Notes under the pieces: generated by a model
Told to the model about the DNA's origin: nothing
The model's input: the letters and a program-made list of their open reading frames with translations, nothing else
Database searches by the model: none
Made by a program: the position numbers and the translations under genes
Shown here: piece by piece, positions 1 through 12,176 of the stretch
Position numbering within the stretch: position 1 is the stretch's first letter
How the letters are laid out: each line of letters starts with the position of its first letter
Source of the DNA: Saccharomyces uvarum
Lineage: Eukaryota > Ascomycota > Saccharomycetes > Saccharomycetales > Saccharomycetaceae
Reading direction: 5' to 3'
NCBI GenBank assembly: GCA_947243795.1
Contig: OX365943.1
Location: 496,001-560,000 of the forward strand
Length of the DNA: 64,000 bases

Positions 1-301
1 AGTGACTGGAAAGCCGTGTCCTATAAAGAAAAGCCCTTGGGAATCGATGGAAATCCGATACCAAAAGTTCATGTATCCATTAGAAAAATTAGAAGGACAA
101 TTTGAGGAAGTCCCCTTTAGACCTTGGTTTTTCGCTATGCGCTTGAAAGAGCTCTATAGATGCTTTGAAAGGTCTTTTAGTAATGCGGCAAATAGAGGTA
201 AGGCAAAGCTATTGCGAGGGAAACAAAGAACAAAGAAATCGTATCACAAGACTGTTGATTTGGTTTCGATGAAGATTTCCACCCATCAGCATTCCCGCTA
301 A
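1..301 (+). CDS. SMA1: SMA1 3' end (partial, cut by window edge)
   Basis: An open frame runs in from the left edge and stops at 299-301, giving the last 99 or so residues of a basic protein rich in Lys, Arg and Phe. No domain is recognisable. The call rests on synteny: in S. cerevisiae the gene that converges on SKS1 from the left is SMA1 (YPL027W), a sporulation-specific protein needed for prospore membrane assembly. The GTG at position 2 is an internal codon, not a start. The true start lies outside the window. I could not confirm the identity residue by residue, so this is a position-based assignment. Confidence 0.65.
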   Translation, partial: VTGKPCPIKKSPWESMEIRYQKFMYPLEKLEGQFEEVPFRPWFFAMRLKELYRCFERSFSNAANRGKAKLLRGKQRTKKSYHKTVDLVSMKISTHQHSR

Positions 302-539
302 AATATTGTCCTTTTATCATTATTATAATTAGTTTATGTAGGACGTATATAAATATTCGTAGTAATCTTCTTTAGATTAAAAGAAAAGTTGAAAAAGTCA
401 TAAGTTCGTGAAAATACAGAAAGCTTCCAGTGCTTTAGCTACCCTAGCAAAGCAAAGAAAGTAAACTCCAAAAAAAATAAGAAACTATCACCTAAATAGA
501 CCACAAGGAAATACAGTAGAGTGTAAAGATGAGACCAGC

Positions 540-1967
540 TCAATAATCTGGTAACCATTTCTCGTTTGGACCGTCTGTTAAAGTGGAAATATTCATTTGT
601 AGGCATAATAGTCTATTTCTCAAAGTATCTTGTTGGAATTTACAATCTTTGGAAGCACCAATATCATCGATATCGGATTGGTAAGGTGTACTGTCCATCG
701 ACGAACTTAAAAACGTGTTGTTGTTGTTATTGTTAGTATAGTCATATTTTTCCATACTTCCATCGCTATTATAAGTCGATGGAATATCACTTTCCGGTTC
801 AACTTCTTCTTGTTCTTGCGGCTGTTCTTGGTTTTGTTCTTGATCAACGGCAAGGTGTGGCATTTCTTCAAAGTATAGGTTTTCATTTCTTATGATATTC
901 GTCATACACACTTCGTCCGATAAGATTGGAACTTGAGATAAAGGACCCTCTTTGGTAAACGAAGTCAAAGAGGAAACTTCAGACATTAAAGTTTTCATAT
1001 CGATTCTTGTATATGGGTTCAGTTGCAAAATCTTTGCCAACACCGTAAACAAGTCGTCCGATATAGGAAGGATTTTCTTTAAGACATGGTTATTGTTAGC
1101 AAAATGATGAAATGTGTTATCATCCTTTTGGTGAGCCTTCAACCATGGGTTTCTGATACAGGTTAGGTTGATCAGGATGATACCTAGAGACCAAATATCC
1201 CCAGTGTCCGTGGGGAGGCTTGAACAGCATTCATCGACGTGGATGCCGTTGGTGGTAGTATTCAGGCAGTATAATATTCTTTCTGGAGCCATGTAGTATG
1301 AACTGCCAACGCACACATTTGGAGCCAGATATTTAGATTTAGTGGAAAGACCAAAATCGCATAAGTACGCATTATCGTTGCGATCTAGTAGAACGTTTTC
1401 TGGTTTGATGTCGCAGTGATATATACCGAGACGATGGCAATGGTCTAATGCGGAGCAAAGTTGTAAAAAGACTTTTTTGATCAGCACACCATCGTTGATA
1501 AAATGCTTATGATCTACTATCGAAGTGAAAAGATCCCTATCGTAGTAGTCCATCACGATGAAGGTAGCGATGGATGATTCTAGCACTTGATGGATCTTCA
1601 CGATGTTTTCATGAGACTGAACTTTCAGTTGAAAGGCAATCTCCCTGTAGTGTGGTAATCTGTTTAGTTCGTTTTCTGTCAACTGCAATATCGAATCTAA
1701 GTCGACTGAAGGTAGAAACAGTTTCTTTTGGAAACTCTTGAAAAAATGGTACAGCTGTGTTTGAAGAAGAGTAGTTCTGGCCACTTGCGAGTTGTTGTTT
1801 AGGCCGTTCTTGTTGTAAAACTCGTCCATCGAAGAAGACTTGAAAACAGTCTTCACGGCATACTCACGGTTGGTCATTATCTCCACCACATGGAACACCA
1901 GCCCATACGCACCTGACCCTATTTGCGAAGTTATCCTGAAGTTATTCAGCAAGCAATCTGACAACAT
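540..1967 (-). CDS. SKS1: Sks1 serine/threonine protein kinase
   Basis: The 475-residue protein has a complete kinase domain at about residues 10-335. Visible motifs are the glycine loop (GSGAYG, 17-22), the ATP lysine K39 in EYAVK, the catalytic loop HCDIKPEN, the DFG motif and the APE motif (MAPERI). The C-terminal third is low complexity, with a Gln/Glu run (QEQNQEQPQEQEEVEPE) and an Asn run, and ends in a conserved tail (NEKWLPDY). In S. cerevisiae Sks1 is a paralogue of Vhs1 that helps cells adapt to low glucose and supports pseudohyphal growth. The Gln/Glu tract is shorter than the S. cerevisiae one as I remember it (about 502 residues there), which explains the shorter protein. It shares a long divergent promoter with RMI1. 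Confidence 0.95.
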   Translation of the reverse strand: MLSDCLLNNFRITSQIGSGAYGLVFHVVEIMTNREYAVKTVFKSSSMDEFYNKNGLNNNSQVARTTLLQTQLYHFFKSFQKKLFLPSVDLDSILQLTENELNRLPHYREIAFQLKVQSHENIVKIHQVLESSIATFIVMDYYDRDLFTSIVDHKHFINDGVLIKKVFLQLCSALDHCHRLGIYHCDIKPENVLLDRNDNAYLCDFGLSTKSKYLAPNVCVGSSYYMAPERILYCLNTTTNGIHVDECCSSLPTDTGDIWSLGIILINLTCIRNPWLKAHQKDDNTFHHFANNNHVLKKILPISDDLFTVLAKILQLNPYTRIDMKTLMSEVSSLTSFTKEGPLSQVPILSDEVCMTNIIRNENLYFEEMPHLAVDQEQNQEQPQEQEEVEPESDIPSTYNSDGSMEKYDYTNNNNNNTFLSSSMDSTPYQSDIDDIGASKDCKFQQDTLRNRLLCLQMNISTLTDGPNEKWLPDY

Positions 1968-3239
1968 TTAGACATAAACTTTTTGTGTGACCTTGTTTTT
2001 GTTGTATGGTTTAGAAGAAGTCTCTTCCTCAGGGATGTTAAAGTCAATAGCCTAAATTCAAAAATCACTAAATATATTTTGTATAATATATAAAAACATA
2101 GCCTGAGAATGTCTTTCCATACCAAAAGGAAACTGAACAGGGAAAAAGGAAAGAGAAATGCTATATTCCTGTCCAGATTTTTTTGACTTTCTCCCTTTTT
2201 GTCCCGCAGGCGTCGGCTTAGAAAACCCCGCGAGGAAGCGCGCCCGGAACAACTACACCACACGATTACAGTAGGGTCACCGATATCGTTAAGGTTTGGA
2301 AGGTACAGAAGGGCGCGCGGGCCCCGGCCTACTGCTATTTTGTTCCGATCATTTCTTTTTGCCAATTGTCCTGGGATTCTCCGTCCCCACAAAAATCTGC
2401 ACCAGTGCTCGTCCAACGCGCTTTCTTTCGCTTGGTCGATAAGTTCCGGTTTCGTGAAGTGAGCCCGAAACCTGAAAGGGCATGCGTCCGAGAAATGTCG
2501 CGAAAAATGTCCCAAAAAACGTGGGTGCGCGGTGGGGAGATTTTTCTTTTGCCTTACTTTTCTCGCGTGTGATTGGCTGCATGCCGCCCGATGCCCAGCA
2601 AGGCACTGCGCAGTGCTTCCACTAAGATCACGCGCCCGAATGCAACATGCAAAGCGCGCGCGAGGGACTGTGCACTACGCCATCCTTGTGACAAATCCGG
2701 GACATGGGTCCTCTCCGGAAATACATCCACCAAGCCTCCATTGAAAGTTGTTCCGTCCGCAAAGTGCAAGTTTTTCCGGGGGGGGGGGGTACAAAAACTG
2801 CCTTGACGTAAATGAAACGGCACCTCTCGCGTCAGGTAATGATTACGCACATCAAGAGCAGTCGACTGGGCATTCTGTGCCAGCTGGATGTACATTACCA
2901 TGTATGCACACACACACCGTCCAGCTCTTCACGGTATGTAGCCGGGCCACTTGGCAGGCCTGGCTGTTTCTTATCCTGTAGCATGCACACATCTAGTCGT
3001 GAAGTGCACAAGGCGAAGAAACTGTTGAGGTACGAGTTCGTTGTTCTGGTCAGTTTGGCTCTTCAACGTGGATCCATCATTTTCTTCCTTTTTTTCCTAA
3101 ATCAGTTACAACGCTGCACCTCGATGACCTGTAGTTGGCGCGAGAACGGCCGAAGACGATATATGGTGTGAAAAGATACTGAAGAAGTAAAAAAAGGAAA
3201 TAACAACTATCAGTGCATTATTCAAAGGGGAAGACAAAC
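1968..3239. promoter_or_regulatory. Divergent SKS1-RMI1 intergenic region, GC-rich
   Basis: This 1.27 kb gap separates two divergent genes and is unusually long. Roughly 2200-2760 is GC-rich for yeast, with several CG and GCGC stretches. It holds a CCAAT-type element (GATTGG near 2571) and a CCCCAC box followed by an A-rich run at 2385-2396. On the minus strand that run reads as a Mig1-like site (T-rich then GTGGGG), which would suit glucose control of SKS1. A run of 12 G lies at 2778-2789. Short frames on both strands overlap each other and look like chance products of high GC. I see no RNA gene. Confidence 0.5.
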
Positions 3240-3965
3240 ATGTCGTTTTCGTCCATCTTATCGCAGGATATCACAGATGATATCACAGCACCAGCAAATG
3301 CCGCTACGCTGGGCTCAAGAGAACAGCTTATTTTCAAAGCCTATCAAAATGAACCTTGGTTGGCTGGTATAGCCCAGAATCTTATCTTGGACGAAAAACT
3401 AGTCGTAGTGGACAGAGAACTTTTGTTCCAGGTGCTGATGGTGGAGAACATCTCCAAGTCGAAGCTAACGCAGATCGATGACATAAAGACCAAGCTAGAC
3501 CCGAAAAATCAGAAAGTAGACAGACTACGATCGGGCCTGCAAGTGCAGGACGCCAAGAAGTACGAGGTCATCACTCAAGTGGATATGGAAGATGAGGGGA
3601 ACTCAAATGACAACGACCGCGCGAACTACAAAAATAACAACAACAATGACAACACTGCCAAGAGTCAATCTGTTTTTAAGTTAACGCTGCAAAGTAAATC
3701 GGGTGACATCTTCTTCGCGATCAATTCCACTCCAATACCTTGGAACTCCTGCATGTTTGGCTCGAAAATCGTCATCTTGCCAGGAACTGTTTTTAACAGA
3801 GGCGTTTTTATAATAAAGGACTCTCAAGTCATTTTTCTCGGCGGCATCAACAGAGTTTGGAATGAAAACAGGGACCAGAAGTTTTGCGATTATTTGGAAT
3901 CTAAACTACAACGTGACAAGCAGCTCGTGAACTGTGGGCCCAAGAAAAGGAAAGCCAACGATTAA
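3240..3965 (+). CDS. RMI1: Rmi1, subunit of the Sgs1-Top3-Rmi1 complex
   Basis: The 241-residue product begins MSFSSILSQDI. An ATG nine codons upstream (3213) is in frame, but the 3240 start gives the family length and N-terminus. Rmi1 is an OB-fold protein that binds Top3 and stimulates Sgs1-Top3 decatenation of double Holliday junctions in the nucleus. The conserved C-terminal OB strands are visible around residues 145-215 (FKLTLQSKSGDIFFAINSTP, KIVILPGTVFNRGVF). An Asn/Asp-rich linker lies near residues 120-140, and the protein ends in a basic KKRKAND tail that may act in nuclear import. It converges on MET12 with a gap of about 100 bp. Confidence 0.96.
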   Translation: MSFSSILSQDITDDITAPANAATLGSREQLIFKAYQNEPWLAGIAQNLILDEKLVVVDRELLFQVLMVENISKSKLTQIDDIKTKLDPKNQKVDRLRSGLQVQDAKKYEVITQVDMEDEGNSNDNDRANYKNNNNNDNTAKSQSVFKLTLQSKSGDIFFAINSTPIPWNSCMFGSKIVILPGTVFNRGVFIIKDSQVIFLGGINRVWNENRDQKFCDYLESKLQRDKQLVNCGPKKRKAND

Positions 3966-4064
3966 CACAATCCGCCTTTTTCTTTTTCAAGAGGCACTTT
4001 ATACCTTACGTATATATTAAATATTATTCTTCGCATTTTTTGTATTTATTTTTGGTGGGAGAGA

Positions 4065-6410
<2,346 letters not shown>

Positions 6411-9400
6411 ATGTCCCAGCTATTTTATCAGGGTGACTCCGATGACGAGTTACAAGAGGAACTAACTAGGCAGACAGTTCAAGCATCTCAAGATTCTCGG
6501 AACGAAAATAAAGATGAGAGCATCGAAGCTGATCATTTTGATGAGGTGACTAATGAGGGCCAAAAGCTTTTAGACGAAGGTACTGTGCTGTACCCACTGA
6601 TACCGAATGAACCAGACGACATGGAAACCTCCAAGCCTAACATAGATGATATTAGGCCAGTCGATATTCAGTTGACTTTACCATTATCATTTCAACAAAA
6701 GGTTGTAGAGAATTCGTTGATTACTGAGGATGGGTTAGTTATAATGGGGAAAGGACTAGGCTTGCTGGATATAGTTGCCAATCTGTTACATGTTCTGGCC
6801 ACGCCAACCTCTATTAACGGGCAACTGAAGAGAGCGCTGGTCCTGGTGCTAAACGCAAAGCCCATAGATAACGTGAGGATTAAGGAAGCCTTAGAAGAGC
6901 TATCGTGGTTTACCAATACTGAGAGTGACAAAAATAGCGCCGGTTTAGAGGACGATGGCGACCTTTTTGAAAGGCCTTTTAACGTAGTTACCGCAGACTC
7001 CTTAAGTGTGGAGAAAAGAAGAAAATTATATATTTCCGGTGGTATCTTGAGTATTACCTCCAGAATTCTCATTGTGGATCTCCTGTCTGGTATTGTTCAC
7101 CCGAATAGGATTACGGGTATGCTGGTACTGAATGCAGACTCGCTTCGACACAATTCAAATGAATCGTTTATATTAGAGATTTATAGATCCAAAAATACTT
7201 GGGGTTTCATTAAGGCCTTTTCTGAAGCACCAGAGTCATTTGTTATGGAATTCTCACCCCTTAAGACGAAAATGAAGGAGTTGCGGTTAAAGAACGTTTT
7301 ATTATGGCCACGATTCAGAGTGGAGGTATCTTCGTGTTTAAATGCTGTCAATAATGAAATATCACAAAACAAAGTCATTGAAGTAAAAGTATCATTTACG
7401 AATTCTATGTCCCAGATTCAATTTGGGTTGATGGAATGTCTAAAAAAGTGTATTGCTGAATTAAGTAGGAAAAATCCAGAATTAGCATTAGAATGGTGGA
7501 ATATAGAAAATGCCCTGGATATAAATTTTATCAGATCAATTGATTCGGTGATGGTACCGAACTGGCACCGGATCTCTTATGAATCAAAGCAACTGGTTAA
7601 GGACATCAGATTTTTACGTCACCTTTTGAAGATGCTGGTATCCTCTGATGCTGTCGATTTTTTTGGAGAAATCCAATTGAGCTTGGATGCCAACAAACCT
7701 TCAGTATCCCGGAAATATACCGAGTCGCCGTGGTTATTGGTGGATGAAGCACAATTAGTGATATCTTATGCGAAGAAAAGAATTTTTTACAAAGAAAAGT
7801 ATAGTCTGGAGGAAAATCCAAAATGGGAACAACTAATTCATATACTAGAAGATATTGCATATGAAAGAATCAATAAGGGCTTACAAGGGCCTACCCTGAT
7901 TGCATGTTCCGATAATGCTACCTGTTTACAATTAGCAAGAGTTTTGAATTCTTCAAGCAAAAGAAGGGGAATGCGTGAGGTGCTTTTGAATAAGCTGAAA
8001 TGGTATAGAAAACAGCGGGAAGAAACGAAAAAGCTGGTTAAGGAAGTTCAAAGTCAAGACACTTTTCCCGCAAATGCAACATTAAATGTCAGCTCGACCT
8101 TTTCTAAAGAACAAGTGATTACAAAGAGAAGAAGAACGCGGGGTGCTTCGCAGGTTGCAGCTGTTGATAGGCTGAAAAATTCAGGTACTAATGTGGATAT
8201 GGAGGAAGTTTTGGAAGACCAGAAGTTAGCTGAAGAAATCAAAAAGGAAAATAGCGGTATACCGCATGGTGGACTGAAAGAAGGCGGTATAGATGACGAG
8301 GAAGACCTTGCAAATGATTCAAAAATATTTGAACTACAAGAAAAAGAAATTAATGAAGTTTTTATTCATGATAACGATAATGATCTTGCCAATGAAGAAA
8401 TAGAGTACGCGGAAGAACTCCCGCAGCATGTAACCGTTCACTTCAACAAAGAATTATGGGCTGAACATTGCAGTGAGTATGAGTATGTCGATCGTGAGGA
8501 TGAAATTTTAGTCTCTACTTTCAGGAGCCTCAATGACAATTGCTTACTGCAGGAGATTATGCCTTCTTATATTATAATGTTTGAACCAGATATATCCTTC
8601 ATTAGGCAAATCGAAGTTTATAAGGCCATAGTACAAGAATTACAACCGAAGGTATATTTCATGTATTATGGTGAGAGTATTGAAGAGCAAAGCCATCTGA
8701 CTGCAATTAAAAGAGAAAAGGATGCCTTCACAAAGTTGATCAGAGAGAATGCAACTCTGTCGCATCACTTTGAAACAAATGAAGATCTTTCCCATTATAA
8801 GAACTTAGCTGACAGAAAATTAAAACTTTCAAAATTGCGAAAATCTAATACTAGAAATGCAGGTGGACAGCATGGATTTCACAACTTTACTCAGGACGTT
8901 GTCATTGTGGATACTCGTGAGTTCAATGCTTCATTGCCAGGTTTACTCTTTCGATATGGTATTAGAGTTATTCCTTGTATGTTGACTGTTGGTGATTATG
9001 TGATAACTCCAGATATTTGTCTAGAAAGGAAATCAATTTCAGATTTAATTGGTTCCTTGCAGAATAACAGATTAGCAACCCAATGTAAAAAAATGCTGAA
9101 GCACTATAAATATCCTACCCTGTTGATTGAGTTTGATGAAGGACAGTCGTTCTCTTTGGAACCATTCAGCGAGAGAAGAAATTATAAGAATAAAGACATA
9201 TCAACGGTGCACCCGATATCAAGTAAATTATCTCAGGACGAAATACAATTGAAGCTAGCCAAGCTGGTACTGAGGTTTCCCAATCTGAAAATCATTTGGT
9301 CTTCTTCGCCACTACAAACTGTAAATATAATTCTAGAATTGAAATTGGGCCGTGAACAGCCAGATCCTAGTACTGCAGTTATACTAGGCACAAATAAGAC

Positions 9401-9749
9401 TAGACCATATGTGAATGATAATGTGTCAGGGGTTTTAAATGATCGCGACAATGAATCCAAATTTAAGAAGTTGCTGGACGTTCCAGGAGTGTCAAAGATT
9501 GATTATTTTAATCTACGCAAAAAGATTAAGAGCTTTAATAAACTTCAAAAGCTCTCGTGGAACGAGATTAATGAACTGATTAATGACGAAGATTTAACGG
9601 ATAGAATATATTATTTCTTGAGGACAGAAAAGGAAGAACAGGAGCAGGAGATGAAGGATTATAATTCTGAATTGCTTGCTAAGAATATGAATGACGATGT
9701 TTTGAATGACGATGACGGTGATGATGACGTTCTGGATGCATTTATGTAA
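6411..9749 (+). CDS. RAD1: Rad1, XPF-family structure-specific endonuclease subunit
   Basis: The 1112-residue protein has the XPF architecture. It has a degenerate helicase-like N-terminal half, an acidic linker around 620-690, an ERCC4 nuclease domain with VIVDTREFNASLPGLL followed by GDYVITPDICLERKS (ERK at 872-874), and a C-terminal helix-hairpin-helix pair (LLDVPGVSKIDYFNLRKK onward) that dimerises with Rad10. The Rad1-Rad10 complex cuts 5' of lesions in nucleotide excision repair and trims flaps in single-strand annealing. The nuclease motif is intact. The highly acidic C-terminus (NDDVLNDDDGDDDVLDAFM) diverges from the S. cerevisiae tail I remember. S. cerevisiae Rad1 is about 1100 residues, and the difference lies in linkers. 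Confidence 0.98.
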   Translation: MSQLFYQGDSDDELQEELTRQTVQASQDSRNENKDESIEADHFDEVTNEGQKLLDEGTVLYPLIPNEPDDMETSKPNIDDIRPVDIQLTLPLSFQQKVVENSLITEDGLVIMGKGLGLLDIVANLLHVLATPTSINGQLKRALVLVLNAKPIDNVRIKEALEELSWFTNTESDKNSAGLEDDGDLFERPFNVVTADSLSVEKRRKLYISGGILSITSRILIVDLLSGIVHPNRITGMLVLNADSLRHNSNESFILEIYRSKNTWGFIKAFSEAPESFVMEFSPLKTKMKELRLKNVLLWPRFRVEVSSCLNAVNNEISQNKVIEVKVSFTNSMSQIQFGLMECLKKCIAELSRKNPELALEWWNIENALDINFIRSIDSVMVPNWHRISYESKQLVKDIRFLRHLLKMLVSSDAVDFFGEIQLSLDANKPSVSRKYTESPWLLVDEAQLVISYAKKRIFYKEKYSLEENPKWEQLIHILEDIAYERINKGLQGPTLIACSDNATCLQLARVLNSSSKRRGMREVLLNKLKWYRKQREETKKLVKEVQSQDTFPANATLNVSSTFSKEQVITKRRRTRGASQVAAVDRLKNSGTNVDMEEVLEDQKLAEEIKKENSGIPHGGLKEGGIDDEEDLANDSKIFELQEKEINEVFIHDNDNDLANEEIEYAEELPQHVTVHFNKELWAEHCSEYEYVDREDEILVSTFRSLNDNCLLQEIMPSYIIMFEPDISFIRQIEVYKAIVQELQPKVYFMYYGESIEEQSHLTAIKREKDAFTKLIRENATLSHHFETNEDLSHYKNLADRKLKLSKLRKSNTRNAGGQHGFHNFTQDVVIVDTREFNASLPGLLFRYGIRVIPCMLTVGDYVITPDICLERKSISDLIGSLQNNRLATQCKKMLKHYKYPTLLIEFDEGQSFSLEPFSERRNYKNKDISTVHPISSKLSQDEIQLKLAKLVLRFPNLKIIWSSSPLQTVNIILELKLGREQPDPSTAVILGTNKTRPYVNDNVSGVLNDRDNESKFKKLLDVPGVSKIDYFNLRKKIKSFNKLQKLSWNEINELINDEDLTDRIYYFLRTEKEEQEQEMKDYNSELLAKNMNDDVLNDDDGDDDVLDAFM

Positions 9750-10917
9750 TATTTCATAATGTTTTTATGCTCCGTTGAGGTATCGCTTTAACTGTAACCA
9801 TTTCAGTCTGGCAGTATTCATGCCCAAAAACTTTTTGTACCCAACAGGCTGGAAATACCACCGCCGTGTTTGTTTGACCTTAAATACTTCTCTATTTATC
9901 TGCTACATTTGTAATCACCTTGGTTTGTGACTTCTCGTGATTTCTTATTTTCTTATTTCTTGTTTTCTTATTCTCTTATTTTCTTTATAGGTTCTTTTGC
10001 CTATTTTATACAGTTTCACCGTCTTTTCCACCTATGGCTGTTTGATTTCCTCCGCTAAAATGAGCATTTTTCAAAGGAAAGAATAGCTGGCTGTCTATCT
10101 TGGGACTACTTTCTACGTCAAAACTTATTGGGTTTTCCCAACTTGCATAGAATCTGAACTGTTCTCTGCTGTTTTTCTATTCTTTGCGTGGTTTTGATTT
10201 CCTTTAGTAACTATGGTTTTTAGAACAGATTATTTTACATTCCACATGGTAAAGACGAAAGTGAACAAAGAGTAAGCGCTATCTAATTATGGTGGAAAGA
10301 ATAGGTAAGTTGCTATAAATAAACATACATATCTTTTTAAGAGTTCACAATAGAAAGTGTTGAACCGATTTATTGCTTTAAAAATCTTTAGGTTTGCTTT
10401 ATACACTTAATACTAGTTTTATTAACCAGGACAACGGCATCTGTAATGTTATGTAGCTCTTGAGTATATAAAAATGAATTAATAACAATATAGCAAGGTT
10501 TGCTTTGCTAAGTACGGGTTTGACCCATGGCATGGTGTGTGCCTTGTTGCCCCTCCACATTAAAAAAGATAGCCGCGTTTGTCTATTGTTAAAAAAAAAT
10601 AAGGGTCCATTCGTAGGCATCGCAGGGTCAAAGAAAACCAAGCAGCTCCTCAAGGCAAACACCACAAAATCCGTTTAACTCGAGAGAACACTAAATGTGT
10701 TAGCAAAAGCATATTTCCTTGTCTTGCAGATTCTTTTACTGTAAAGGGTCCATTTTCGCTAAACGGCTAGCTATATAAACAAAGAGGGAATGTATATAGC
10801 TCAAGGTTTAGTTAGAAGATAAATACCAGACACATCCCATTGTATTTGCTTCACTTGTTAGGTTTTTTAGCTATATTGCATATTAGCGTGTGAGGCACAC
10901 TGTATCCACCTTGCATT
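9750..10917. promoter_or_regulatory. Long RAD1-ECM23 intergenic region
   Basis: This 1.17 kb stretch is not explained by a gene. A pyrimidine-rich block made of repeated TTATTTTC units lies at about 9938-9985. Two AAGGGTCCA elements lie near 10601 and 10744, upstream of ECM23. Similar elements recur beside the ECM23-like relic at 25 kb, so they look like part of the ancestral ECM23 promoter. TATA-like sequence (GCTATATAAAC) lies near 10770. An 88-codon minus-strand frame at 10399-10665 has no recognisable similarity and I do not call it. I found no tRNA or LTR. Confidence 0.4.
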
Positions 10918-11457
10918 ATGTTATATAACAAAGTACAAAAGGCAAACAGCATTGGCGGCCCGAATCGCCGTACGAAGTACCATTTCGACCGGTTTGTACA
11001 GATGGTCCTATTCATTGCGGCTTCTCCTGAATATTGCAGTCCGGTAAATAGTATCCAGGAGATTGCTGACAGACCAAGCTTAAAAAGGGCAGATGCTCTT
11101 GAGCAGAAAATTAAAAGCCTAAATAACGCTCTGGGCTCAAAATTGAAAGAGGCAGATCCTCTTGGTGAGCCTGCACATAACTCGAGCATCCTAGCACCCT
11201 CCTCCAGAGGAAAGGATCTTTCTGCTGCACAGAGACCGAAAAGCAGAAAGAAGCAAACCATTCTTCCTAATGGACAGCTAAAAGAATGTGCCACATGCGG
11301 TGACACCTGGACTTCCCAGTGGAGAAGCGGACCGGATGGGAATGTTGAGCTATGTAGCCGATGTGGCATAGCTTATAGAAAGAAAATCGAAAAAAAGATA
11401 CGACAACAACAATGCGGTGAGAATGGTCCAAATAATTTTATTTTTAGTAGTGGGTAA
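10918..11457 (+). CDS. ECM23: Ecm23, GATA-type zinc finger protein
   Basis: The 179-residue protein has one GATA-like finger near the C-terminus: CATCGDTWTSQWRSGPDG followed by ELCSRCGIAYRKK, that is C-x2-C-x(about 20)-C-x2-C. It is followed by a basic helix (KKIEKKIRQQQ). The N-terminal half has no known domain. It matches Ecm23 (YPL021W), a paralogue of Srd1. In S. cerevisiae it is non-essential and linked to cell wall phenotypes, rRNA processing and repression of pre-pseudohyphal growth. The direct DNA target is not known to me. The start MLYNKVQKA is supported because the same initiating block is preserved in the relic at 25303. Codon use looks ordinary. Confidence 0.9.
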   Translation: MLYNKVQKANSIGGPNRRTKYHFDRFVQMVLFIAASPEYCSPVNSIQEIADRPSLKRADALEQKIKSLNNALGSKLKEADPLGEPAHNSSILAPSSRGKDLSAAQRPKSRKKQTILPNGQLKECATCGDTWTSQWRSGPDGNVELCSRCGIAYRKKIEKKIRQQQCGENGPNNFIFSSG

Positions 11458-12176
11458 TGGAGAGTTTGTAAAAATAATATTTCTATAACTTCTCATGGCT
11501 CGTTTTCATTTATCTTTTAGAAACACTATTCTCTATTTATAATTTGTTTTCAGCAGCCAGCTTTCGATTCAGATTGTAAACATATAAAAAAAGAAAACAA
11601 GAATGATTATATACTTTTAATGATATATAGTTAACAATCCGATATTCTCACCCTCCTGGTCGGATTATTGTTTTTTTGATATCAACATTCAAATTTTTTT
11701 TAAATCTTAACAGTATCAATACAGCGGTTAGCACACTAAATACATAGGCGGCTCCCTTAGCATTCGTCATCTTTCCTTGCGATCACGAACACTTTTTCGC
11801 TACACCGTTCACATCAATATTGATGATAATACGCAGCAAACATCGCTTGGTATTTCAAGAAAACATTATACAAAAACTTCGACTAAAATTCTTTATTTCT
11901 GGCTTCCAGAAAAGGTGAAAGAATTACTACATAGCACAACATAGTACTCTATAACGTGTCAGGGAATCAGCATTATTGGTAAGATTCAAATCTTACCATT
12001 TTTCCAATAACAGGAAATCCTTACTAATTATGTGGTTGCTTTATGGCCGAGTTTAGCCCTCTTTGAGCTTTAAAGTTAGTCTCTCAAAGACTCCATTGCA
12101 CTTTTAATCATATAAAATAACGAGGAAATTTCTATTTACGTGCCGTTCATGCTTTATTGCATTCTTAAGTCGAGAT
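11458..12176. other. ECM23-ULP1 convergent gap
   Basis: This 719 bp gap between two 3' ends is longer than usual for convergent yeast genes. It is AT-rich, with T and A runs. The clearest element is a near-perfect inverted repeat at 11977-11998, with 10-base arms TGGTAAGATT and AATCTTACCA around a 2-base centre. GGCCGAGTTTAGCC near 12042 resembles a tRNA A box, but no B box or cloverleaf follows. I see no gene. Confidence 0.4.
11977..11998. repeat. Inverted repeat, 10-bp arms, 2-bp spacer
   Basis: TGGTAAGATT, then CA, then AATCTTACCA. It lies between the ECM23 and ULP1 stops, so it could form a hairpin in the 3' UTR of either transcript, but no T tract follows that would suggest a Pol III signal. 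Confidence 0.7.

Noticed and set aside
2554-3171. Several 70-119 codon frames between SKS1 and RMI1
   Set aside because: They overlap each other on both strands in GC-rich DNA, where stops are rare, and show no domain.
10399-10665. 88-codon minus-strand frame upstream of ECM23
   Set aside because: No similarity I recognise and no promoter; lies in ECM23 regulatory DNA.
12042-12055. GGCCGAGTTTAGCC resembling a tRNA A box
   Set aside because: No B box, no cloverleaf and no terminator in range.
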